Shown here: piece after piece, positions 53,440 through 64,000 of the stretch | Position numbering within the stretch: position 1 is the first letter of the stretch | Layout of the letters: every line of letters starts with the position of its first letter | From: Malurus cyaneus samueli | Lineage: Eukaryota > Chordata > Aves > Passeriformes > Maluridae | Direction: 5' to 3' | Length of the DNA stretch: 64,000 nucleotides | NCBI GenBank assembly: GCA_009741485.1 | Contig: CM019236.1 | Location: forward strand, 41,158,093 to 41,222,092 | The notes under the pieces: generated by a model | Databases searched by the model: none | Told to the model about the DNA's origin: nothing | The model's input: only the letters and a program-made list of their open reading frames with translations | Made by a program: the position numbers and the translations under genes

Positions 53440-54495
53440 TACCCTCTCTGGCAGAAAGGCAGCTACTCCATCCACAATGCCTGCCATGCCTCTCATCCCT
53501 TATGCTGGATTCTTCTCCTGCTGGACACAGCCCCTTCTCAGCATCCACCCGCTCCGGCGTGGGGACCTCCCTCCTCCACGGGCTGCGGGTGGATCTCTGC
53601 ACCCTCTGTGGACACCATGGACTGCAGGGGGACAGCCTGCTCCACCATGGTCACCATGGGCTCAGGAGACAGCCTGCTCCACCATGGTCACCGTGGGCTG
53701 CAGGGGGACAGCCTGCTCCACCATGGTCACTGTGGGCTGCAGGGTGACAGCCTGCTCCACCATGGTCCATGGGCTGCGCAGGGGGACAGCCTGCTCCACC
53801 ATGGTCACCATGGACTGCAGGGGACAGCCTGCTCCACCATGGTCCACCTGGCTGCAGGGGGAACAGCCTGCTCCACCAGGTCACCATGGGCTGCAGGGGG
53901 AACAGCCCCTGCTCCCCATGGTCACCATGGTCTGGCAGGGGGAAGCCTGCTCCACCATGGTCACATGGACTGCAGGGGGACAGCCTGCTCCCACATGTCA
54001 CCATGGGCTGCAGGGGACAGCCTGCTCCACCATGGTCACTGTGGGCTGCAGGGGGACAGCCTGCTCCACCATGGTCACCAATGGGCTGCAGGGGGACAGC
54101 CTGCTCCACCATGGTCACAATCTGACAGGGCGGACAGCTGCTCCATCCATGGTCACCATGGCTGCAAAGGAATCCCAGCACTCCGGCGCCTGGAGCAGTC
54201 TCCTCCCTCACTGCACTAGACCTTTGGTGTCTGCATTCCTCACATATTTCTCAGCCTCCTCCTCTGGCAAAAACTGCTGTGTGCCCCCTTGTTTTGATTT
54301 CTTCTTAAATATGTTTTCAACAGAGGCATACCACCATCTCCAACGGCCCAGGTTGGTCAGTGGCATGTCCATCATCCTCAGAACCAACAGTAATTAACTC
54401 TGCTGGACATGGTGGAAGCTCCAGAAGCTTTCACAGGAGCCATCTTTTTAGCCCCCCCACTTCCAAAAACTGGGCAAAGCAAACCCAACACAGGA
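53440..54495. mobile_element. Avian interspersed repeat, probably ERV/LTR-derived, hosting a minisatellite
   Basis: The flanks of the minisatellite resemble, from memory, a repeat common in bird genomes that I associate with endogenous-retrovirus LTRs. Landmarks are 'ggacacagccccttctcagc' near 53523, 'ctccggcgcctggagcagtc' near 54181, 'cttcttaaatatgttttcaa' near 54301 and 'ggaagctccagaagctttca' near 54413. 'agcaaacccaacacagg' then lies near 54478. It is GC-richer than its surroundings. No gag, pol or env frame is seen, so it would be a solitary or partial non-coding copy. Family name, exact limits and orientation are uncertain. Confidence 0.55.
53632..54172. repeat. 39-bp minisatellite, about 14 units
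   Basis: The unit is ACAGCCTGCTCCACCATGGT followed by CACCGTGGGCTGCAGGGGG, 39 bp. Unit starts fall at 53632, 53669, 53708, 53747, 53786, 53824, 53863, 53902, about 53942, 53980, 54017, 54056, 54096 and 54134. Seven of the spacings are exactly 39, and the others deviate by 1-2 bases. Because 39 is divisible by three, each frame stays open across units. That produces overlapping ORFs of 323 and 203 codons on plus and 186 on minus, which I regard as non-coding. The single-base indels swap frames between units. Confidence 0.95.
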
Positions 54496-56689
54496 TTTTA
54501 TAAACTCCGAGCTACAATGCCCTCATGAGAATTCTCCACCATCTGTGGCCCTTCCTCCACAGCCTTACAAATGGAGGTCAATGCTCAAAGCCTACTTAAC
54601 CACCTAAATTCCCAGAGTAATCGGACATATTGATTGTCCTTCATACTTCACATCAGAAAACGAAACCAAGATATGAAGTATTATCTTTATGTAGAAAGCT
54701 GAATATTTGTACTCAACATGAAAGTTAGCATTTTTTTTTGTGAGCATTTTTTCATTTAGAACGATTTCCTTTCTCCACGTCAGACTCTCACAAGATAGTG
54801 ACTGATTTTCACTTTTGCTACCATAAGTATTTATATTCATTTCATCAGTGTGACAAGACATTTCACTTTCTGTAGTTGAAAACTACCAAACGTCCACTGT
54901 GACTCATGGAAATTTATTACACACTCACTTCCTAACTTCCTTGACAGGATCTTTGAAAATATATATTAATCAGGAAAAGAATTTCAAGCAATTTTTAAAG
55001 TAGACGATTACAAGTAAATTTGAACAAGTACTGATTTCAAACCTTGCAGTGGGATAAAAAAGCCTTGTTTTAGTCAGATGTCCAATGCAGTGATGTCCAA
55101 AGCAGAGATAATAAAGTTTGAAAATAAGGCACACCACTACAGGAACTTGTTGCCTGTACAAAAAGTACATGATCAGCTTGATCAAAGAAGAAAAAATATA
55201 TGATGGCTGATGTCATGAAAGACTGATGTCCATGAAATGAAGAACTCCATTTTGCACCAGCTGAAATAACTTTCAGTTCTGATCCAAGCACATCACACAG
55301 CAATATTTTACCTGCCAGGTAGCAGAGACATGACATGTATCCTCACCCACCCAAAGATGACCGATTATTATTCCTGTGTTTGTTGCAAAACCTTCTCCAC
55401 ATTATGTGGAAGGCAAATGCTGTGAACCTGATGATGTGAGATGGATCATCTAGTAAAAATCTAATACATCACACTGCAGACAAATCTGGATTTTAAAAAA
55501 AATTGCAAAGGCTTCATTGCTGTTCCTGCAGAGGTAGCTGCATCACTTTCTTTTGAGTTCTTTGTTCCATGTTTTGACAATGCTCTTAAAAAATCTGAAA
55601 GTTCTCATTGTATGTGGCTTAATATCTGTGCACTACAAAATTCTGCCTCCTCTATTGTTATACTTACCTTAACACAGTAAGTAAAAATCTACTCTACAGT
55701 TTTGGGAGGGTTTCTGGTATTCCAGGCACCTGCTTTCCTTTCCTTTTCTGAAGGACAGGAGGAAATAAACAGCAGACTGAGCCTTTAAGCAATATTTCAA
55801 AAGACAAAACAAAGACAGCACCACAGTACAACAAAATCCTTATTCTAATCAATTTTTTTTTTTTGGTAACCATTACTCCTCCCCTTCCTTTTCTGAAGAG
55901 GATGAATGGCAGAAAGGCTCTGCAATTGCCTTGCTATAAAGGCTTATTTGTACAGGATACTATAGGAAGGAAAGCTGCATTTTTTGTGTGATTTGGATTA
56001 TACAATTGTTTACAGGAAGACAGCCATGGAAAGCTAGGTGCTACATACATGTAAGAGAACAAGAGGCTCAGCTCAATCTGAACTTCTGGAGATACAGGCT
56101 GGCCTGACTGAGAAAAAGAGCCAGTAAGCAAAAGGGAAAGGTTGAGATATGTCTGTAATTTCTATGCCAAACACACAATAAAAGGTAAATCTGACAGATA
56201 AGAATACAGCAATAATAAATAAAAAACAATAAGTAAACAACAGAAAGCAAGGGGAAAGTTCTAATACAAGTGAGAAAAGCAATCAGGTGTCCATAAAAAG
56301 TCATCCATATGGCTGTATCTTAAATAGCTAGGATTTAGGGTGTAAACAATCAGAAGTAACCAAAATGTGATCAAGGAATTGATCAGGCCTGGACATCATT
56401 AACACGCAAAACTGCAGAACAAATTTTTAAGGAAAGAAAAATTAATATGCACATCAATTGCAAACAAAACATATTATAACAGCATCTATAATAATTTTAT
56501 TCATTTTATCAGGTAGCCTTTCCTAGTAACAGCACTATATATTTTATAGACAACGTCCTAGCTTTGCTTAAGTAAAACACTTGACATGGTAATTTATATT
56601 TGGTGTCAGATGAATGATGAGGTACAACAAGAGCAAGATAAAAAAAAGAGATGGCAATAAATAGCTGACAAAATGACTGGCAGAGTATC

Positions 56690-57530
56690 ATTAGAGAGAT
56701 CCAACATAGACTAGTGCTTGGTCCAACCTTGCTTAATATTTTTAGTGGGAAAGCTGGAAGAATATCATCAATCTGATGCTGAAATTACTTAATTGCAATG
56801 CACAGCAACGGAACCACAAAACAGTTAAGAGTGACCTTGAGGCCTAGATCAGGAAAGTTGAATCAATCAGTATAAAACCATGAGATCAGAGAGTTAGAGA
56901 ATAACATAAAATATCATAGTCATTGGGAGCTCATCATTTAATCTAGATAAAGACCGGTCTGAATGCCCTAGTAGTAATACAGATGTGAAACAGGAAAATA
57001 AAATTCTGAAACAAATCAGATGAGACACTGCAACACTGCAGAACAATTAAGAGTTTCTGCACAGATCCTTAAATTTATGTCATATACATTAAAGAATGGA
57101 AAAGAAAGTCGAATACATGCAGAAAAAGAGATTGAGAGATAGTACTTACAGAATCCATGAAAACCAGGTTTACTTGCTTCCCAGGGCAAAACAAAACCAA
57201 AAGAACTCATGTCTGGTCTTCATGGAAAGTTCAGGGCAAATAAGACCAGGATGAAAAATAACTACTTGCACAAAAATAACAAGATAAAATGAGGAGTGGA
57301 TAAACTTCTGCTCAAAAGTGAAGATTCCTGCCTGTTAAAGCAATCAAGTCCTAGGACAGCTTTTCCAATGGGAGTAGCAGAAGCAAGAAACACTGGCTGT
57401 TTTTCATACAGACTTTGATAAGTTTCAGGAAGGGACTATATGGCACAATGCCTTCAACAGCAGAAAACTGCTCAGTGATGTAGAAGGTTCCTTATAGTCC
57501 TAGGAAACTTGCTTTTTTCCCCTTGGGTTC
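56690..57530 (+). mobile_element. Possible very old CR1/L3-like relic
   Basis: Scattered phrases follow the CR1-clade order. 'tgcttggtccaaccttgctt' plus 'aatatttttagtgggaaagc' recalls 'ggtcctgtcttgttcaacat' plus 'cttcatcaatgacctgga'. Further on, 'gtagcagaagcaagaaacac' and 'gactttgataagtttcagga' recall a LINE 3' region. Divergence is high and no tail is visible. Confidence 0.25.
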
Positions 57531-59929
57531 AACAGCTCATAAAGAATTTGGACTCCTACTTTTCCCTTCCAGCTGATCCCTGTTACAACTTATTGGCTGT
57601 GAAAAAGGAGTTCGTGAGACAGTACAGAATGTGGCCACCAAGAACCAGAATGATTAATGCCAGAATGAGGAGGAAATAAGAAGCCAGCAATGTGCTTCAC
57701 ACTTCATCCTGCAGATGTGGAGTGACCCAAGCAGGGTATTCCCCAGACAGATGGTGCCTAACTGAGAAGGTGACGGGTGTGTCACCCCAGCCACGGATTC
57801 CTGTTTCATATGAGACTCTAGAAAACAGCACCAGAGCAAAACAGCTGGGGCCACAGGGAATGTGACTGCCCCTTCTAGCAGCAGCAATATTATGTCAGCT
57901 CAACTGTAACATCAAATCTAAATATGTGTTGAATCTAATTCAGGGCTAATTCAGGGCAAGACCAGCTTGGGTGGCTCTGCTCCATGCCTACAGCACGCGT
58001 GCTCTGGGGATTGTCATCTGGAGACAACCAAACACTTCTCTGAAAAGTCACAGCTCTGTCTGGCTGAGTTTATTGGCTGACTCCAGTGCTCCTGGTGCAG
58101 ATCTAGCTGCAGCACATGTGAGGATACAAATCCTTGGCTGGATGTAATGACTTTAGGGCATGGGGCAGAAGAGGCTAGAGAAAAAGAGTTAGGTCCTGTG
58201 AATCTCAAGCACCACTGTTTTCCTCAGCTAGATCACAGCAAGCACTGCTCTAGAGCACACAGATCATAGGTTTTAGTGTTGTAAGAAAATCTGTACACAG
58301 GCCCTTTCTTTTTCTGAAAGTGTGCAGCTTACCTTTCAGAGAATTGCATCATGTAATTCTTATGCTCATCTATCAAAGCAGCAGAGGGCTTCTAAAATGG
58401 ATTTACTCTTCTTTATTTTATACTTTGTTTACACTTTTTTTTCTTTTTTCTTTTTTTTTTGTTGAGAGGCAATTTCTGAATTGACAAGAGATTTCAAAAT
58501 TAAATGAAACATTACTCCCCAGTCCCATACTTCATAAAGGAGAAATCCTTAGATGCAGCACAAGCGTTTACCTAAAATTTCCATTTCTCTTTACTCCCAC
58601 AAGGCCCAAGATAAACAGTACCCTAATAAAAGTTGATAGCATGGGCTCTGTTCAAGTGAAACCACTTTATAACTTGACCAAGTTTGTTCTCTGCCAGGAA
58701 ATGATTGCTTTTCCAGTTCAACCCAAGAATGCTGCTCTGCCTTATGTCTGCTGGCAACAACTTCTCTGTTTATGGGTGGGCTAAAAAAGGAGGATTCAAA
58801 GGCTGAATTTAGGCCTCAGATAATGGTGCTAGGATTAAGATTTGGTCCTAGATTTTACCATACCTAACATGCTGGTTTGAGAGGATGAGTAGACAAACAA
58901 AAAAGTTTCTATAACATATTGTATAGTTCACTATCCTTCTGTTTTTCCTCTCCTTACACTTACTTCAACACATCTCCGCACAAATCAAAATCAGATCTAC
59001 AATATGACAAACCACTAACAGATTTGATTTTCCTATACTGAGTTAACACAAGCACATACTCCTCTGTCAAAATCACTTACTTTCTTGTAAGTAAAGCCCT
59101 TGAACCGTACTGCAGAAGAATCTTCCTGATTTGCAAAGCAAAACCAGCACTGCAATTGGCAAATGCATTGCAATGTACCGTGGCACCTTAACAAAGAGAA
59201 GGAAATTGGTTCCTCCCACAAGAGAATTTTTAGAAGTGCTGCTGCTGAACACCATGCAGCAGAGACTTGTGGTGGAACACGCTTCCATATTCCCCACACC
59301 GCTAACAAAGACAGTCAATGCTCAAATTAAACTATGTCCTCGTCCTGCACCCAAAAGGAAAGCACCTCAGCATTAAGCTACATACTTTAAATGCATTCAT
59401 AGGAACTGCCCAGGCTGGAGGAAGAATGAAGAAAACCTAACAGAGGACAAAGCGTTAAAGTTATAGATCCACGCTTGAAAGTTTTACGTAATCATGAAAT
59501 AGAATAGTAAATAATTTGCGCTACACAGCCACATCTCATTTATTGCTCTACCTGCACATTGACTTACTTACTTGGAGAAAAGAAATACTATGTTTTTGCA
59601 GAATAAAATTCTGTTACAGGCAAAACTGTCTGTGGTAGAACAATTGTACTTCATTTATAGGCATGCAACATAAACCTCTGGATCACTGACTTGAACACTG
59701 AGAAATAGGACATAAACTATTACATTTACAAAAAGAAATAACTTTTCCCTTCCCCAGTCTCAATTTACCTCTGATTGTCACCAGAGACTAGGTTTAACCC
59801 ATTCACATGTATCCAGTGAGGCAAAAGGCAGTGGAAGAGGTTGAAGTGTTGCACATGACAGATGTTTTCTGCTTCTTTGTGCTTAGGATTTCTGCTGCCA
59901 TGTGCTGAATAGTTTGTTGTAGCTTCCCA

Positions 59930-60125
59930 TGACTGTTTCTACCCTTCTGTTCCTCAATGTCCCTGCCTTGTCCATGGGGTCTGGTTGTGGGCTGCAGTCT
60001 TTTTGGGGTGTCCTGCTCCACATGGCTCACCAGTGGCTCCCCTGGAGTCCTCTTGCACCACTGCCCCCTCCTCCTTACAGCCTGTGACCTATTTTTGTTC
60101 AACCTACCTGCCTGCCCAGCACATC
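59930..60125. repeat. Possible diverged copy of the LTR-like repeat
   Basis: 'ggttgtgggctgcagtcttt', 'gtcctgctccacatggctca' and 'ccagtggctcccctggagtc' share word order with the minisatellite-bearing repeat at 53.4-54.5 kb (ctgcag, cctgctccaccatggtcacc). The segment is also GC-richer than its surroundings. The similarity is short and could be coincidental. Confidence 0.3.
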
Positions 60126-61797
60126 CCTAAGCCTAGGTAAGAGGAGCCAACATCCTGAGAGTCTGGACACGTTTTTATGAGAGAGACCTTCTGGAGTGGA
60201 ATTATTTCAGGAAGAACTGCCAGAACAGTTGCAAGAACGATGATGGACAACAGAAATCGCCATCAAAAACTCATGCATAGATACGCCTAAGCAAAAACAG
60301 TAGAGGGGGTGGAAACTTCTACAAAGAAAAACAAGATATGGACATAAAAATCTAAATGTCCCTATAACTAGTCTATCAGAAAAACAATTTATCACTGAGC
60401 CTTTTGCATACCAGAATCAACTTGTAAAATAATTCCATGATAGCAAGGTTTGCCATCACAGTCTGAACAGAAAAACCCAAACAAGCGAGCATAATTACAG
60501 ACCTTTCAGCAATGTCCAATAGCTTCAGCAAGGAATGAAGAGCAGAGTGAACTTTACATCCCCACAGCTGTTCAGGTCTCTACTTTTGACTACTCACAGA
60601 TGAAACAGATGTGCAAGTCTATCCCGGGAAATAAATACTTCCTACAATTTAATACAGCTGCAGAAAGACATGTGAAATGATGGCTCATTAACAATTTATT
60701 CAGAACTAAAAACACTATTGAAAGTAGTCCAGAGCTGTATTAATCAGAATATCATTGTGCCAAATCTGTGGCAAGTGATGGAGATGCCTGTGTTTACACT
60801 GACATAGCACCAGTGAAAAAGTAAAAAAGAACAGATTCTTGACAAAACAGACATTTGGGGGATGAATGTCCAACACGCAATTCAAGCAAACACCAACTTT
60901 CTTAAATTAATACCTAGAGGCCTTTATTTGACTTAAACAATTTACTTCCAAGCCCTTCTGCATTATTCAACTTGGTATTGCAGACTACCCCTGAGAAGCC
61001 ACTTTCTTTAAATCAAGCCCTCCTTGAATGCACCTTGGACTGTGTCTTGTCTCAATTGTCACTAGGATATTCTAATTCTTTGCAACATAAACTTTTTTAT
61101 TGCAAATGAACAGCAGGGAAAAATTAATCTTGGGTAAAAAGACTATTTGCAGAAGGAAGACATTACAGTCTTAACCTAATGAATTTAAGAATAAATAGCA
61201 GACAATAAAGAGACTACACAAATATCTTCTGCGAAAAGAAGATGTAGAGACACAAAGGAAACACAACTGTCAAAGCAATTAATATATTGGTTGTATGTTT
61301 CTAGCAGGTTTTACATATAGAGTAACTAGGCAAAGTGAAATGAGACTCTTTCAAGCACAGGGACAAAAATATATCAAAAAGTATACTTGTGGGGGTAAAA
61401 AACCCACCACAGTAGTAGTAGTATAATACATTTTACAGACATAGCAGTAAAGACAGAAAATAATAGTATCTCTGGCATTTGAAGAGATTTTAAGGTAAAG
61501 AGAATATTCAATCTATTTTTTTAAAGACTCTTAATGGACTCAGAAAAGGCTAAAACTCCATAATCTTAAAATTCAGCACCTTGTAAAGAGATAATGTAGC
61601 AATATATCCAGAAATGCAATGCACAGGAGGATCAGGAAATATTTAAAGATAAAACTGAAGAGACCGGGAAGAGAAAGAGGGCTGTGAAGAGAAATTAAAA
61701 GGATTTAAGGAGGAAAATGAGGCCTTGTTTTAGATCATTGGAAAGGGCAGCAAATTAGCCTTAAGAGATGTCAGAAGCTCCTTTTAGGAAACAGTGG

Positions 61798-61822
61798 TGA
61801 TCTGATCTGATCTGATCTGATG
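61798..61822. repeat. (TGATC)n pentanucleotide microsatellite
   Basis: Five consecutive copies of the TCTGA/TGATC pentamer occur without interruption. It is a short, probably variable tract. Confidence 0.85.
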
Positions 61823-62669
61823 ACCATACTAACAGCACCAGCAAAGAGAAATATTTAAAAATTAACTAGAAAAATAACCAAATGTTTCAAGAGTATTTGA
61901 ACAGAGCCTAGTGAAACATGAGGATTTTTAGTTTATTTCTATCAGACACCATTGACATTAAGGCCACATTAAGGTGACTACATTTATTTTGGAAAAACTG
62001 GACAATATTGCTCCAGATCTTCTCACAACTTGGACCACAGGCAATTTCAGTAGTCAGAGTCACTACAGACACCCGTGGTTATAGACACCCTACATTTTTA
62101 TTCTCAGCTCCTTACTGATATGTTGTTGGAGTCTGCTGGTTATTCCAGTCCAGCGCTGTCATTCCCACCTATACAACTCTGATCTCATTTCCGCAGCAAA
62201 TAATTGTGTCAGGATATTGCTGCCTAAAAGACTTCCCAATACTGGATGGAACAACAATTTTGCAAGGGAATGAACCTCTGTAAGAACATATATATATATG
62301 CATATTTTGTTTTAATGTCTATATAACATAGGGGAACCATCATGTTCATATATTCTCTCAGCTAAAGGTTGCTAGATTTCTTCAGATGTATCATTTTACG
62401 ACACCAGTTTATCATTTCTGTGATTAATGAGTGTAGAAATATTCCCAAGGTGAGAATTTGTGCTTGGTATGAGGAGTATCCTGATGATGATGCTCAGGTC
62501 TGTCATTCAGTCATCAACCTAGTACCCACTATAAACAGCCTATGTCACAGGTCCATAAACATCAGCCTAAGAGCTACTCAAAACCCAGGGGAGAAAGCAA
62601 AAAAGTAACGCTTGGAAGAATAAAAAAAAAAATCCAGTTAAATTTGCTAAGGTTCTGATTGTGCATTTG

Positions 62670-63090
62670 AGAGGCATTGGAATGTGTCCAAAAAGCAATA
62701 AAGCTGGTGAAGAGTCTGGAGCACAATCCTTTGAGGAGCACTGATGGAGACGGGGGTGTTTAGCCTGGAGAAAAAGAGACTCAGGGGTGACCTTATCACT
62801 CTACAACTGCCTGAAAGGAGGGGGCAGCCAGGGAGCTCGGTTCTCTCCTCCATCATGACAGGATGAGAGGAAAGGGCCTCAAAATGCACCAGGGGAGCTT
62901 AGATGGATATTAGAAAAACTTTCCTCACTAAAAGGGTTGTCAGGCTGCCCGAGGGTCATGATCCATGGAAGTGTTTAAAAGTAATGTGGCATTTAGGGAC
63001 ATGATGGATTTATTTCAGTTAGGTTTACAATTGTATTCAATGATCCTGAAGGGGTTTTCCAACCTAAATGAATGTGTGATTCTGTGATTA
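62670..63090 (+). mobile_element. CR1 LINE 3' fragment
   Basis: This is a clear CR1 3' region. It includes 'gtttagcctggagaaaaaga', 'ctcaggggtgaccttatcac', 'aggggagcttagatggatat' and 'ttccaacctaaatgaatgtg', ending in the tail 'tgattctgtgatta' at 63090. It is diverged with indels and has no intact frame. It lies antisense to ROR2. Confidence 0.88.
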
Positions 63091-64000
63091 AGCTCTTGTT
63101 AAGTCTTGCTATAGAATACACAAAAAGTCCATAAAAGATATATATTTTCTACTTATTTTCTGCTGGAAAAAAAAAATTACCTTGGTTCTGATGAAGAAAC
63201 TGCCTTTAAAATTAACTTAGGTTCTGTTTCTATTATGTGCCATTTAATTCTGTTCAGCTGAGGATATATGCCAAGTTCAGCAGGGATCTGAAACTCATGA
63301 ACCACATTCATGATTCAGCAAGGATGCTTACAAACCTGTGAGACCAAGACAGCTTAAGCTTCAACGGCTGCTTATTTGTTTCAGGAAGAATTTAAAGTTC
63401 TGAGAGCTCAACACACCCAAAAGAAATTCATCAGACCATTTGTCAAATATTAAATACTACTTCTAAAACTCCGTCACAGGAGATCATGCCATTACATCAC
63501 ATTCAGATGCAAACACTCTTTCCTAAAACCTTCCCTTACAATGGCATCTTACCATAAAAAGAGAAAGGAAGGAGAGAACGACCATGCACACCTCTTAACA
63601 CAATTCATATTCACTTTAGGACTAACTTTAGGACCAACTTCATATTAACTGCAGGACTAAGATAAAATACAAAGGTGTGGTACACCTTTTGGGTATCTAA
63701 TACATTGTCAATGCCAGCTGGCTCTTTTGTATGGTGAAGTGCATTTTTATCAGTGACCTTAGCTGGGAAGTGTAAGATACACAGATGCATTCTATGTTTT
63801 GGGTGGTGTATATTGACACTTGACTACTGATTTCAGCAAGGCTTATGCTGAACTCTAGCATTCAACCTGATAACATACTCGGTTATAACCTGACCCTCCT
63901 CAACAATCTCTCCAGCCACAGGATCTCACTGTTAAATTGTGACACTGGGAGATGCCCAACACAATTTCACAGCAGATGGAATCACTGATGAATCCCTCAA
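63091..64000 (-). other. ROR2: ROR2 intron 1, right edge: nothing recognised
   Basis: This is about 0.9 kb of AT-rich sequence after the CR1 tail. A small imperfect duplication around 63618-63660 (ctttaggactaa / ctttaggaccaa / ctgcaggactaa) is visible. No coding, RNA or promoter feature is supported. Confidence 0.6.

Larger units (their letters stand above)
54496..62669 (-). other. ROR2: ROR2 intron 1, right part: no gene seen
   Basis: This is AT-rich intronic sequence. Possible content is an old CR1/L3-like relic at about 56.69-57.53 kb, a patch at 59.93-60.12 kb with wording similar to the LTR-like repeat, a T-rich tract at 58433-58462, a pentanucleotide repeat at 61798-61822 and a TA run near 62288. 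Short ORFs such as 59803-60102 on minus match no family. Exon 1 of ROR2, with its expected CpG-rich promoter, is not found. Confidence 0.6.

Noticed and set aside
53426..54397. 323-codon plus-strand ORF, the longest in the window, as a protein gene
   Set aside because: Most of it is a 39-bp tandem repeat read in shifting frames, with equally open ORFs in other frames and on the opposite strand. Its flanks look like an interspersed repeat.

Overview
This is vertebrate genomic DNA, almost certainly from a bird. It holds three coding exons of ROR2 (receptor tyrosine kinase-like orphan receptor 2, a Wnt5a receptor) on the minus strand. The bird assignment rests on several 5'-truncated CR1 LINE copies with the typical ATTCTGTG-type tails, on an avian-type interspersed repeat at 53.4-54.5 kb, and on the absence of mammalian Alu, L1 or B elements.

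Layout, reading ROR2 from right to left. Intron 1 fills 16863 to the right edge (at least 47 kb). Exon 2 (16785-16862, 78 nt) encodes the acidic N-terminal linker after the signal peptide. Intron 2 is 7979-16784 (8806 nt). Exon 3 (7691-7978, 288 nt) encodes the Ig-like domain. Intron 3 is 6632-7690 (1059 nt). Exon 4 (6601-6631) is a 31-nt microexon encoding the short linker between the Ig and Frizzled domains. Intron 4 runs from 6600 off the left edge. Exon 1 (5'UTR and signal peptide) must lie beyond 64000. The Frizzled, Kringle, transmembrane and kinase exons must lie before position 1. All three exons have AG acceptors with pyrimidine tracts and GT donors. Their phases join without a break (1-1, 1-1, 1-2) into a peptide close to vertebrate ROR2.

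The rest is intronic. It holds CR1 fragments (about 4.48-6.09, 9.68-10.22, 32.87-33.56, 41.57-41.71 and 62.67-63.09 kb, with weaker cases near 20.2, 22.5 and 56.7-57.5 kb), MIR-like SINE relics, simple repeats and short tandem duplications. It also holds a 39-bp minisatellite of about 14 units (53632-54172) inside a GC-richer interspersed repeat. A 21-base N run (33401-33421) falls inside one CR1. All other long ORFs look accidental. They are short, match no family I recognise, and the longest (323 codons) exists because the minisatellite unit is a multiple of three.

I found no operon, CRISPR array, nested gene or novel system. The points most worth a second look are the ROR2 exon architecture (a microexon plus two frame-neutral exons), the minisatellite, and the strand bias of CR1 copies relative to ROR2.
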